A stretch of DNA of 64,000 bases. It comes from Malaya genurostris. Its lineage: Eukaryota > Arthropoda > Insecta > Diptera > Culicidae. A program made the translations under genes and the position numbers. The DNA lies in contig NC_080571.1 of the NCBI RefSeq assembly GCF_030247185.1, positions 64,456,172 through 64,520,171 of the forward strand. Reading direction: 5' to 3'. Numbering within the stretch: the first letter of the stretch is position 1; each line of letters begins with the position of its first letter. Below are positions 29,319 through 39,830 of the stretch, piece after piece. The notes beneath the pieces are model-generated. The model saw only the letters and a list, made by a program, of their open reading frames with translations. It did not search any database and was not told where the DNA came from.

Positions 29319-31500
29319 AAAAAAACACCTAATAATTATCAAAGCATTCATTGTAGGCCTATATATCGATTCAAAACTTCGGGGAATATCAGTCGTGTGA
29401 CGTTATCTAACTTCATTGCCATTCGAGCTACCATCAAACGAAATTTAGTCATGACGAGCAAATATGGGAATAGAAAAGTTTGAAAAAGTCAAATAATTTG
29501 GCATACATATCCGATTTTACGAGTAGTGAAATCACATCAAATTTACTTGGAAAAAGTAATATCTATAAAATATTTGGGTTTTAGCGCAGCTAATGTTAGA
29601 GTTGAGTGTACAAATATTCATCCCCAATTTGAAATCACATTTTCAGCAGAAATAGATCTGTTTTCCAGCGATGGAATGATGGAACTTCCATCCCATATGT
29701 TCAAATTAATCTGTAATAAAACCGCAAATTCCATGTGTCTACAATCTCGGGGCGTTTGTGTGTGAAATTATGATTAATTTCTAGATTATTCGACAACATT
29801 ACTTGCCTCTTTCCTCCGTTCGTTTACACGGTCGCATGATTCGCCAATTTGGTAATGCACTCAAAACCACCGGAGCGATTAAGGGTCGGAAACGATGCAA
29901 AAGATAACCTACCTACTTATACTTTCCCTCCGTCTGTTTGTACCGTAGCATAGTTTGAAAATGATCAAACGGAACAACCCTCCACTGTTTCTCTGCATAC
30001 GAAGGTGTCAAACACCTTCAGCCCTGTTTCACTGCTAATTTTATGAGAAAACACTCTATTTAGCGTATTAATATTCATACCGAACCCGTCTCGGCACATC
30101 GCCTCCCCATCGAAGCGAACGAACCACTTTGCCTTGATGCCGCCGTAGGGCATTTTTCGGGATATCGCCTAGCGTATGCTGTGCGACGATATTACGATAG
30201 TTGAAAAGATCTAGTGAATGAGGGGCCCCGCGAACGACGTGCTACGACCTACTTGAAAAACGCTACAACGCTGTTTTCATTATCCCTTCAGTATGAATCG
30301 ATACTTTGGAGTACGCGAATCCTTGTAAACATGCGGATATATGACATAAAGTGGCTCGTTTACACCCGTTCTACAGATTGCGGTGACCTGTGCGTACCTT
30401 CGCAAGCGGTGGGGCGCACTGAAACAAAATGTTCTACATTTGAAGTTATCTAATTGAAGTCAAGTGATAGTGCTTAAGCCGTAGAAAAGTGCGACAAATT
30501 CGCATCGGTAGTGCTGTGAAAAGTGCAAAGATTCTTTAGCTTTATGAGTGTCACCTCCTCGTTGCTGAATATAATGTTGGCACACACATATGAGCCACTT
30601 TCCCACAGTGCATCGAACTACCCGTGAGCCATATGGATTTCAGTTTTTCCGAGTCCGCAGTCGGGGTCCCGGGAACAAGGTCGCATGATTCTAACCTACC
30701 GCTCGATGCCTAGCAAGGCACTCGCCACACTCTTCTGTGCCCATTTTGGATAATTTAATTATGCTTGAGCATATGAAAATAGATTCACGCCTCGGTTCAC
30801 CGTTCGCCACGGTTGGAAACCGAACGATTGACGTTTTCCCCCCGTGAGCACAATTTGCTCCCATCGGACGGAAGGCAGACAAACGGGGCGAGAAGGAGAG
30901 AGAGAAAGCAAGAGGTTTTCATTAATAGCTGGAAATTAATTTGCATTTAATAGTTCAAGTGGGGGTACAGAGCGTTGTGCAAGACACGGGCACCGAGCTT
31001 TGGTCATCCAGAGTCAGCAGCCAGAGCACGACGAGAACGTTCAAGAAGGGTAAACAAATTAGAGCAGCTACGTTTGCCAGTATGTCACTGCGAATGTTGC
31101 TCCGGGCGGGGTGGGAGGAAAGGTGGGAGATGGTCACCGAGTGAGGTCACAAGAACAAGGAGAAACCCTAACGTCAGGGATACACAGTGGAATGATTGAT
31201 GATGGCCGAGTGATGTACTGTGTGCGATGTACATGCTTCAGGAAGCTGATGCGTGTCACTGGAAGTGGTTACAAATGAGACGTCAGAAGGACGGCCGTTC
31301 CCGGCGTTCGAGGCGATGCACGAGATTGGGTGGGCGGTTCTGCTATGGCTGACAGATGATGCTTGGATCTGTGTGTAATGGAAAACTAATTGTCACTTGC
31401 AGCCGGAGGATCCGGAGCACGAAAATCTACTTCAACGATAAAATGGTGCTGCAGCAATAGAAGAGAAAAAAAACGGACCGGCAAAAGTGTTCCGTCCCTG
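29319..31500. other. Single-copy noncoding region with GC-richer island
   Basis: No recognisable gene. From about 29800 the composition shifts to GC-richer, and 30540-30960 has TAAT-core clusters (ATTTAATTATGCTTGAGCAT, CATTAATAGCTGG, GAAATTAATTTGCATTTAAT) set between GC-rich segments, a look typical of insect developmental enhancers. Purely inferential without alignment. Confidence 0.35.
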
Positions 31501-32082
31501 GTAAGGACAATCAAAGCCTAAAAAACATAAAATGGATCTTCGGTGAAGATTGTGTAAATGGTTTTAGAATGAGGGGTTTTCGTTACTGTTCGAGAAATTT
31601 GCATCGAATGAATATTCTGAACAGAAATCATTGGAAACATTTTCAACCAGAGTACGTTCTAACTACTAGGTGAATTCAAGCATATTTCTCTGCCATTGAG
31701 AAATGGAAATGACTATGCAAAAAAGCACATTATATCTCACATAAAACAAAACAACATACCTTTTCTGAAATCTTTTCAACAAGTGCACTGCTTGTTCTCA
31801 CTCTTGTTCGTTTTTACTCAAAACAATGACATGAAAACATTCCAAATTACAGCACCGATCTTATAGTTAAAAGAAATTGTTTGGCAACAGAAATTCTGAC
31901 TCTTTGTTTTGCTTGTTCCTGAAGATTAATTGGAATTTTTTTCCGAGGCGATAAAGCTTAATAAATTTACACTGATTACATATCATTCTTTCACATTGTT
32001 TCAAACGAATGAATTCTTGTTCAATTTTTAATAAACCATTTTCATTTACAATTGTTAACTCGAACAATATAGCGAAATAGCT
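31501..32082. other. AT-rich stretch without recognised gene
   Basis: Nothing recognised. Confidence 0.4.
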
Positions 32083-32451
32083 AGTTGGATCGGTGTTGGA
32101 AAATCATGATCAGAAAAGTTCATTTCATTATCACTCGTGAAAAAATCAGTTTAAGAGATTTCGCTAAAAAAATCCGTGACTGAAAAAATCATCTCCGAGA
32201 TTATTATTCATGAAACAAACATTCACAAAACTATGAACCTCGGAGTGATTTTTGTGTCAGCAAAACTCGAAACCAAATTTTCACCCACAGAGGTAAGCGA
32301 AAGGGAGAAGAGTCTCCACTACGCTCCAGTTCGACATCGAAGTGCAAGATTTAATTATTTAATTATCCATCATTGAAAAAACTTTCTACTGAATAAATTT
32401 GCAACTGAGAACTAATGACTACAATATCCTCGATGCACGTAGGGTGGTTAA

Positions 32452-33930
32452 CCATTAATTGCATTGAGTCCCAAATATTTGACACACATTTCAAAAAATT
32501 CTGCAAAGCGTTGTAATGTATATTTTGCACCCATTGCATGATGTTCCATATTTGGGACGCATTATCAACTCACAAAAAAAAATTCATAAAATTCCCTTCA
32601 TATCGAGAGAGAAGAGAATTCGTACACAGCCGATTTTTGCTATTTAAAAAAATCCAGAAGCGCTCTATACCTTTAATATTTAAAAAATAAACTTCATTTT
32701 CGTGATTTTCAGATAATTTATGGATCAAGAGTAAACCAAGTTAACTTGTGTTGGTAATTTGTGTATTACGTACATTTTATTTGGTACGTATGCCACAGAC
32801 CCGTACCCAGGATTTCATTTCGGGAGGGACCCAAAGATAAAAAAAAATGTTACTGAAGATTGCTTAGGTAACTAATTCTCAGTGTGCCTTTTATGTGTGT
32901 TTTTAACAGACACTTTAAACTTTTCCACTGGAACTGTTATTGTATTACATTATTGTCTGAGTCCTCCTAAATAAATATATATCTGTTTTTGATTTCGAGA
33001 GCGGCCCGGGCCCCTTGCACCCCCCCTCCGACCCCTCTTCCCTCGGGGTACGTGACTGGTATGCCATAGATCTATGTGTTCATATATGCAGTGCACCGAA
33101 CTCATCAAAGTGGATTGCACGATTGAGTTTCAAACAATCTTTTTTTCATAATAATTTGTTCTCAAATGAATGTTAAGCCTGACATCTTGGATGAAATATC
33201 AGTTTTGATCCATTTTTCACCAACGTTTGATGGAAAATTGCTTACATTTTATGAATGTAGATTTCAATTCCCTAATAAAAAAAGTTAGTAACACTGCTTC
33301 AATGTATTTGTATTAGATTGCGCTACACAAAATAAATAAAACTATATATTTTCTGTTACAAAAGCAGTTTTCTGGAAATATAAATAGTTTTACGACAACA
33401 TTCCATATTCATTGCCTTTCGCGTGTTAAATTAAAGGTTTCTTTTTTGCGGGTTTACTTATAGAAGGTACGTGAATCTTTATATTGCAATAATTTCTGCA
33501 AGAGGAAATCCATATATGAATGTGTTTGTTGCTAATCAACTGTGTCAGTGGAAGTAAGCTGAAACTGAAATAATTTTTCTCGAGCAGTTTTAAGGAAAAC
33601 GGAAGAGTTTTAGACTAAGATTTTCGCTTTTCCTGAATTGCAATTTTAAACAGTATGAATCGATTGGTTTATTTTTCAACCATATGGAAGATTTATTGGG
33701 TAAAATCAGGAAAAGAAGCGCCGGAATTTGTTTTTACGCTCACATTGTTGGCATTACTCATACGCTTGCAAAGAGTCTTGCTCCTTAATGCACAATTTCC
33801 CATCACTGTTTTTCACCTATGAAGGGATGGTTTTCCCGGGATATTTTTTTAGTATATTTCCGTATTCTCGACCACTTAAACAATGAAAAAAAAAATTCCA
33901 GCTGTTTTTGAAAAATCATGCAATTAACGG
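32452..33930. mobile_element. piggyBac-like non-autonomous element, TTAA target duplication
   Basis: 1479 bp. Left end CCATTAATTGCAT and right end as the inverse of CCGTTAATTGCAT (13-bp inverted repeat, one mismatch). It is flanked by TTAA at 32448-32451 and 33931-33934. The uninterrupted target is visible at 7570-7577 in the first hAT-like copy (GTGGTTAATATG), which proves the site and the TTAA duplication. TTAA plus short inverted repeats is the piggyBac signature. No transposase is encoded. Confidence 0.9.
32796..33058. mobile_element. hAT-like MITE nested in the piggyBac-like element
   Basis: 263 bp. Left end CAGACCCGTACCCAGG, right end the inverse of CAGTCACGTACCCCGAG. Perfect 8-bp TSD GTATGCCA at 32788-32795 and 33059-33066. 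GC-rich right end (CGGCCCGGGCCCCTTGCACC), AT-rich middle, noncoding. A short similar phrase (CAGGCCCGTGCGCAGGGAGG) occurs near 55163. Confidence 0.9.
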
Positions 33931-34136
33931 TTAATATGAACAACAATTTTTTTTCACATTAAAAATAGTGATTACAGCGACGAAATTCTGTATTAACTCC
34001 AGCTGATTGATTACATAGTAATATTTCAATAAAACGGTATTTAGCATATATTTTATTTATAGAAGTAACAGGAGTGCAACATTTTGCATGTCTCTAACAC
34101 ACAACAGGCGCAGCGTTTGAATGGCGCGTTTTAATT

Positions 34137-35145
34137 GACTCATGTTTTGTCGAAAAGTATTGAAGGGATTAATTTGAATATTTTATTTTATGTTAAGGAA
34201 GTAATTCCAGTGACCTCCATCCAAATTTCAACAAAAATATTTGAATATTTCAAAGGCAAAAAATAACCTCACTTCTGCGACGACAACGAAAATGTTTGGG
34301 TTCAAGATTTTTTGTCATTAAATTGACAGAATGTAAATTGTTTGATTCAGTTTTGCAGCGAATAATGGGATTAAGTATCAGAGAATATGATTCTCTAGGT
34401 TTCATTACAATTCGAGTGTTTCATAAATAAAGATATTGGATTGCACAATAGTTGAACGAGAATAAAATGAAAAGGTTTATTTTCTCGCCCCTCCAAAGTT
34501 TTCGTGTTCCTTTTTGGTCCCGTGAGAACTATGTGAAATTTTAGATCGATCTATGAAAATATATTTAGGCAATTAAGTATTGAAAACCGCGGAAACTTTA
34601 CCGCAGAGACTGCACTCGAACCCATAGCTAACTCCTAATCGGGGGAATTGTTTTACCACATAAACTCTCCTGCATACGAAAACACATGAAAAAAATTGAC
34701 TAGACGAAACCAAGCATGCTTTGTTGTAGTCACTACGACATTCACTACGGCATCTACAGAAACAAATTCAACAGAATATAAATATATTGAATAGAATATA
34801 TTGGCTTAGAAGATATGGACGAACCTTTTTTATACAAACAAAATAAACAATAACTCAACAAACTTAGGCTCCTTCGAAAGCTACTATTAAGCCATTCATC
34901 ACGCACGAAAATCAAATGGTTGTGACTGCTGGCTCTAGGGACATAACGATATAAGAACGGAATCGACAAAACGCTTTGATTTATTTGCACTTATTTTCTC
35001 AGAGATGACTGAACAGATTTCAAAAACATTTTGTTCAAAAGCTACTCTTGGGTTGTTAATCAAATTCGAATATCAAATTGTTGTGATTGCTGGTTCCGGA
35101 GATATTAAGGTATAAGTGACGTTACCAATTTATCGCGTCTTTTGT
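34137..35145. other. Intergenic stretch with a tRNA-like fragment
   Basis: Mostly AT-rich and unrecognised. About 34585-34670 reads, on the minus strand, a B-box-like GGGTTCGAGTGC preceded by an A-box-like segment, which may be a SINE head; too weak to call a tRNA gene. Confidence 0.4.
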
Positions 35146-35582
35146 CGTGAACACGACTTACTTTACTATGGGACGCCTTTTCAAAATTTACCCTCTGTGA
35201 GGGATATGTTTTTGATCGTGAATATCGTGATCGTGAATATCTGAATATATTTTGCTACTTTATTTTTTAATTTAGATTTATAATAAAATTTCCAGTTGTA
35301 TGATATAATCTCAAATAAATCAAAAATAAACTTTTCTGAAATGGTTGATGTGAACGAATATCAAAGAGGAAAACTAATGATGCGTGTTTGCTTTTCTCAT
35401 ATTTTGAAAGCTCATTTTTCAGTGATCTGTAGAAGGATTTATACAGTTCAACTACCAATAGATTCAAAATTCTTCAACTTGAACGTGTAAAACAATCTGT
35501 CTGATTTGACCCATGTCAGCATCAGCCTATCAGAGCGCATTCTGAGGAAGAGAACAAAATATCTGGTGCTGTACAACTGCAT
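35146..35582 (+). repeat. Family-E repeat (copy 2)
   Basis: Inverted relative to 28826-29318: GAACACGACTTACTTTACTA, GTATGATATAATCTCAAATA, CAACTACCAATAGATTC and TGAGGAAGAGAACAAAATAT. It is followed at 35587 by a TATAAAAG box. Noncoding. Confidence 0.75.
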
Positions 35583-36730
35583 CGGTATAAAAGATGAACA
35601 TTCCACTTTTCCCAACATTTTCTGGGCAACGATTGTCGAAGCAAAACACACGAGTGAGCAACATCGAAGACCTCACGCTTTCGGAATGAAGCGAGCGTCG
35701 AACAGCAGAATTGTGCGAAGAACGGTCGCAGACACAGCTGAACCATACCAAAGGCCTGCCAGTGGAAGTTTTCAGTCGTCATGGGAACGCTGCTCAATTA
35801 AGCTGTCCGGAATTTTAATCGAAATTCATTGTGAGTTCCAAATGCACTTTCTGATACCGCCCGAAATGAATTCTTGAGAATCCCATTGAAAATCGCAAAG
35901 AATTCGAATCAAATTTCGGAACAATTTACCGAGTGTACACGCCAAGTGTCATATCAGAACTAAATGCAGATCCTTTTGGTCATGACAGTTCATGGCAATT
36001 TTCAGTCCCGCAGACCACCATTAAAAATTAATTGAATTTTCTCCATTTCTTACCAGAAGCATCAGATTCATCAAAATAGTGAATTAAAAAGTTTGCAACG
36101 TCACTAACTCATCCAATTACGACGGGCAACGCTCTCACGCAATGCGAAATTGAAAGTATTGATGTAGAACACATATTCATATTAGTATGTGTGTCGTTTC
36201 GAAATATGCCGTACGAAACAGGGTTGCCACATACACAGATTAATCTGAATCTTATTTCTCCAGAAAAATACAGATATATATGTTGCGTATTCACAACAAC
36301 CAGTTATGTCTCTGACCCACCCGCTTTTTTCTCCCCTCGTGATGGCTGAACCGATTTCAACAAATTAAAACAAACTAAATTCAAATTAAGCAATTTGAAG
36401 TTCAAATGGCTATCACTTTCGATTCCAGTTTTATAATGGCAAAAAAAGATGTAAACGTCAAAACTTATTACCGCTCAATGTTCATGGATATGTATGTGTT
36501 ACCCGTTATCAATAAGTTTAGGCTCGTTCGAAACAAAATTTGAGCCGTAGAAAAGATACCGCAGCCTGTGGACCCGTTGCGATTTGATCCGTCAATGTAA
36601 AACATTTTTTTACAATATTAATAGCTGATGATAGTTGTGACCCAAGACACCCGCCAAGGAGGGTGCCTTGGGTCAAATGAGAAAAAAACTAAATTTTTAT
36701 GTATGAATTGTAAAAGTGTGCTTACAAAAA
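35583..36730. other. Intergenic stretch; possible repeat promoter and short repeats
   Basis: TATAAAAG at 35587-35594 just inside the family-E edge. 35600-35800 is GC-richer and unrecognised; the 123-codon open frame there has no known domain. 36288-36325 repeats the CAGTTATGTCTCTGACCC motif. A local hairpin (ACCCAAGACACCC...GGGTGCCTTGGGT) lies at about 36643-36675, just left of a Tc3-like remnant, and could be part of its end. Confidence 0.4.
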
Positions 36731-36737
36731 ACACAAT

Positions 36738-37322
36738 TAAGGGAAGGAGGTGAAAAGTGAAATACGATACGATTGGGTCTCTCCATCACAATAAAGCCTA
36801 TCTCTCATATATTGCGAGGATGTGGTTTACACAAAAAAAGCCTAATCTCACGAAGATGCACATTCAGGCGAGGTTGAACTTTGCTAGAAATCATATGTCC
36901 TGGAAGCAGGAATGGAACAATGTGATATTTTTCGACGAAAAAAAATTGAATCTCAATGGTCCCGATTCCTGTACTCACTATTGGCACGATCTTCGGAAGA
37001 AATTGAGCCGTAACTTCGGAGGAGGAAATGCAACGATTTCTACCAGAATGAACTCAGGAAACTATGTGGAACTTCTGGGCAGTGTTCGGATACCTTTTAC
37101 GGAGGATGTAATGGAAACGAATTCGTTGGGGAATCCTGGCGCAAATCTTTGGAGAATCCTGACCAGACGAGTATACTGCGGAGGACGTCTGTTCGGAACA
37201 GTTCGGGACCTTGAAGTAGCAGTAAGGGAGAGTGGCAGAATATACCGTTGAAAATGCTGCAAAACCTCACTGATTCAATGCCGAAACAAAATCTTGAAAT
37301 AATTCTGAAAAACGGGAAGTAC
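36738..37322 (+). pseudogene. Tc3-like transposase remnant
   Basis: Remnant of a Tc1/mariner superfamily transposase of Tc3 type. It reads MHIQARLNFARNHMSWKQEW, then VIFFDEKKLNLNGPD with the first catalytic Asp in FFDEKK, then YWHDLRKKLSRNFGGGN. After an internal deletion the text jumps to the C-terminal third: NLWRILTRRVYCGGR (the NLWG-type block that follows the catalytic Glu/Asp), FGTVRDLEVAV, and in another frame LKMLQNLTDSMPK with IILKNGKY and TGA at 37320-37322. The second Asp region and the third acidic residue are missing or shifted, so it is inactive. Inverted repeats not identified. Confidence 0.8.
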
Positions 37323-37505
37323 TGAAGGGAATTATGTTGATGTTGATTATTTTTTTTCAATAAACATAAACTTGTGCTCATAAGAATTTCCATGCCCAAA
37401 ACGTTCAAACGCTTCAGAATTTCAAACTGTTTCAAAGAAAAGTCCTACTAACTAGTTGAGATGATATATTATGCAAATATCATTTGATGTTTTGATACTT
37501 TTATT

Positions 37506-37631
37506 TTTGCCTTTCTCATATAGAAAGGTTATGCAATCACTGTGAAAACCGACTTTTGAACCGAGGCCCGGAGGGCCGAGTGTCATATACCATTCGACTC
37601 AGTTCGTCGAGTACGCAAAATGTCTGTGTGT

Positions 37632-37678
<47 letters not shown>

Positions 37679-38932
37679 TGTGTGTGTATGTGCGTATGTG
37701 TGTATGTAACGTTTTTTTGCACTAACTTTTCTCGGAGATGGCTGAACCGATTTTCACAAACTTAGATTCAAATGAAAGGTCTTGTGGTCCCATACAAAAT
37801 TCCTGAATATTATTTGGATCCGACTTCCGGTTCCGGAATTATGGGGTAAAATGTGCAAAAAATTGTGAAAATAAGTGCACTAACTTTTCTCAGAGATGGC
37901 TGCATCGATTTTCACAAACTTAGATTCAAATGAAAGGTCTTGAGGTCCCATACAAAATTCCTGAATATTATTTGGATCCGACATCCGGTTCGAGAGTTAT
38001 GGGGTAAAATGTGCAAAAAAAAGAAAATATGTGTTTCAACTTTTCTCATAGATGGCGCGACCGATTTTCACAAACTTAGGTTCAAATGAAAGGTCCTGTG
38101 GTCCGATGCGTTATTCCTGAATTTCATGCGGATCCGACTTCCGGATCCGGAAATATAGGGTAAAGTGTGTTAAAAATTGTACACCATAACTGAAAATGGG
38201 GAAAAACCTTTAAAAAATTTCTAAATCGACCTCAAATCTTTTCCAATTTGATGGTTTTTATCAGTAGACGGTCAAACAAACCGATTTCGGTTATTCTTTT
38301 AAGAATCGAAGAAAATTTTTTTTTCGCCTTTTTGCCTTTCTCATATAGAAAGGTTATGCAATCACTGTGAAAACCGACTTTTGAACCGAGGCCCGGAGGG
38401 CCGAGTGTCATATACCATTCGACTCAGTTCGTTGAGTACGCAAAATGTCTGTGTGTGTATGTGTGTGTTTGTGTGTGTGTATGTGCGTATGTGTGTATGT
38501 AACGTTTTTTGCACTAACTTTATGGGGTAAAATGTGCAAAAAAATGAAAATATGTGTTCTAACTTTTCTCATAGATGGCGCGACCGATTTTCACAAACTT
38601 AGGATCAAATGAAAGTTCCTGTGTTCCCATACGTAATTCCTGAATTTTATTCGGATCCGACTTCCGGATCCGGAAATATAGGGTAAAGTGTGTTAAAAAT
38701 TTTATACCATCACTGAAAAGAGCGAAAAACCGTAAAAAGTTTTCTAAATCGACCTCAAATCTTTTCCAATTGATAGTTTTTATCAGCAGACGGTCAAACA
38801 AATCTATTTCGATTATTCTTTTAAGAATCGAAGAAAAATAATTTTGAAGAATACCACAGTATTATATTGGTATGATAGTATGATTGATATGAGAAAGGCA
38901 TCATTACACCACTAGGTGGATTAAGACAGGTT
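37506..38932 (+). repeat. Two family-D elements in tandem
   Basis: The first unit starts at 37506 (TTTTGCCTTTCTCATATAGA), has the (GT)n tract and two internal repeats of the block with TTCAAATGAAAGGTCTTG, and stops near 38327 before the D terminus. The second unit starts at 38328 with the same tip, has an internal deletion after GCACTAACTT, and ends with the D terminus GAGAAAGGCATCATTACACC, ACTAGGTGG at about 38930. The head-to-tail layout suggests duplication or a second insertion into the tail of the first. Confidence 0.85.
37621..37709. repeat. (GT)n microsatellite within family D
   Basis: GT-rich run with scattered A interruptions, in the fixed position after the D tip. Equivalent tracts: 38447-38500 and 49565-49641. 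Confidence 0.9.
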
Positions 38933-39014
38933 TTTATTTTATGTACTGAAAATTTACCATGCGCTTATAGGAATTTCGGCCATTGTATACATAACTTCAA
39001 AAATAATTACGACT

Positions 39015-39830
39015 TGGCGATGGTTAATAATGATAAGTTGTACACTGGTCTTATAAGTTGTCGCATGTTCGAGCTCCGACCTGGAAGGATTCTTAGTATC
39101 AGTAGCAGTGCAGTAAAACTTCATTCAATTCAATTGAAACTGAATGTGGAACACATTGACAATCACCTTACTGCGGTAAACTTCACACATTCAGACACAC
39201 ACAACGTTCGCTGACGTACCGAATGGGCAGCATTCAGTTCTTCACGCATTTCTCTTCCAACCAAAGCTCAGTTTTACCACCGTCAGTAGATCTTTTGAAG
39301 TAACAAAATATCTTTTTCAATAGTGTGAGAGCGGCCTTCAAATGAGGTTCATGTAAACATTCAAATTGGTTCAAGATAATAGATGAAAGACAAATTAGAT
39401 AGCTGAAATATCATTTACAGAATACACATAAAATAATAGTTTCCGTCTTCAGTTTTCATATTTATTTATAATTCTATTCATTCGAACTTGCTCACTACCA
39501 AGAGTGAAGACAATGAAGACTACTTCACACTTGAAACTGAACAAGCAAAACTTCAAATGACTAGGTACGATTCTTCAACTGACGATTATTTCTGGGAGCT
39601 TCACTTGAAAATGGCAGCAAAAGTCAAATGAATTAGTAGGAATATGCTGACAGTCAGTGGCCATAAATTTCATTTTCATCTTTTATTTTTTTCGATTGAA
39701 AATGAAATTTTACCGCACTGATCAGTAGGATCGTAGTACCAGCCATGTAATGATTCTGTACGCTATGAATCGGCTGCGAAGTATGTTGAAACAGAAAGGT
39801 CAATTTCCACAAAGAGAAGACTTTGCCAAG
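39015..39830 (+). repeat. tRNA-derived SINE2 split by a MITE
   Basis: 39015-39105 carries the head (GATAAGTTGTACACTGG, B-box GTTCGAGCTCC, GACCTGGAAGGATTC), and 39729-39830 carries the 3' half (GATCGTAGTACCAGCC, GAATCGGCTGCGAAG, GTTGAAACAGAAAGGTCAAT). Joining them restores the order seen on the minus strand at 7935-8160. The interruption is the MITE at 39106-39720. Confidence 0.8.
39106..39720. mobile_element. hAT-like MITE in SINE2, perfect 8-bp TSD
   Basis: 615 bp. Left end CAGTGCAGTAAAACTTCATT, right end the inverse of CAGTGCGGTAAAATTTCATT (20 bp with two mismatches). ATCAGTAG is duplicated at 39098-39105 and 39721-39728, an 8-bp TSD of hAT type. Noncoding AT-rich interior. Confidence 0.92.

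Larger units (their letters stand above)
32091..34136. mobile_element. hAT-like element (copy 2), carrying a nested piggyBac-like insertion
   Basis: Starts CGGTGTTGGAAAATCATGAT, matching the start of the element at 7011. Sequence is shared up to GTAGGGTGG at 32447; after the insertion it resumes TATGAACAACAATTT at 33935 and runs through GATTGATTAC and GAATGGCGCGTTT to about 34136, where homology ends. The right inverted repeat is not present, so the copy is truncated. Noncoding. Confidence 0.75.

Noticed and set aside
34585..34670. Possible tRNA gene on the minus strand
   Set aside because: Only a B-box-like motif is convincing; no cloverleaf could be built.
35506..35877. 123-codon open frame overlapping family E
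   Set aside because: No domain recognised; competing frames of 91 and 73 codons on the other strand; part lies in a repeat.
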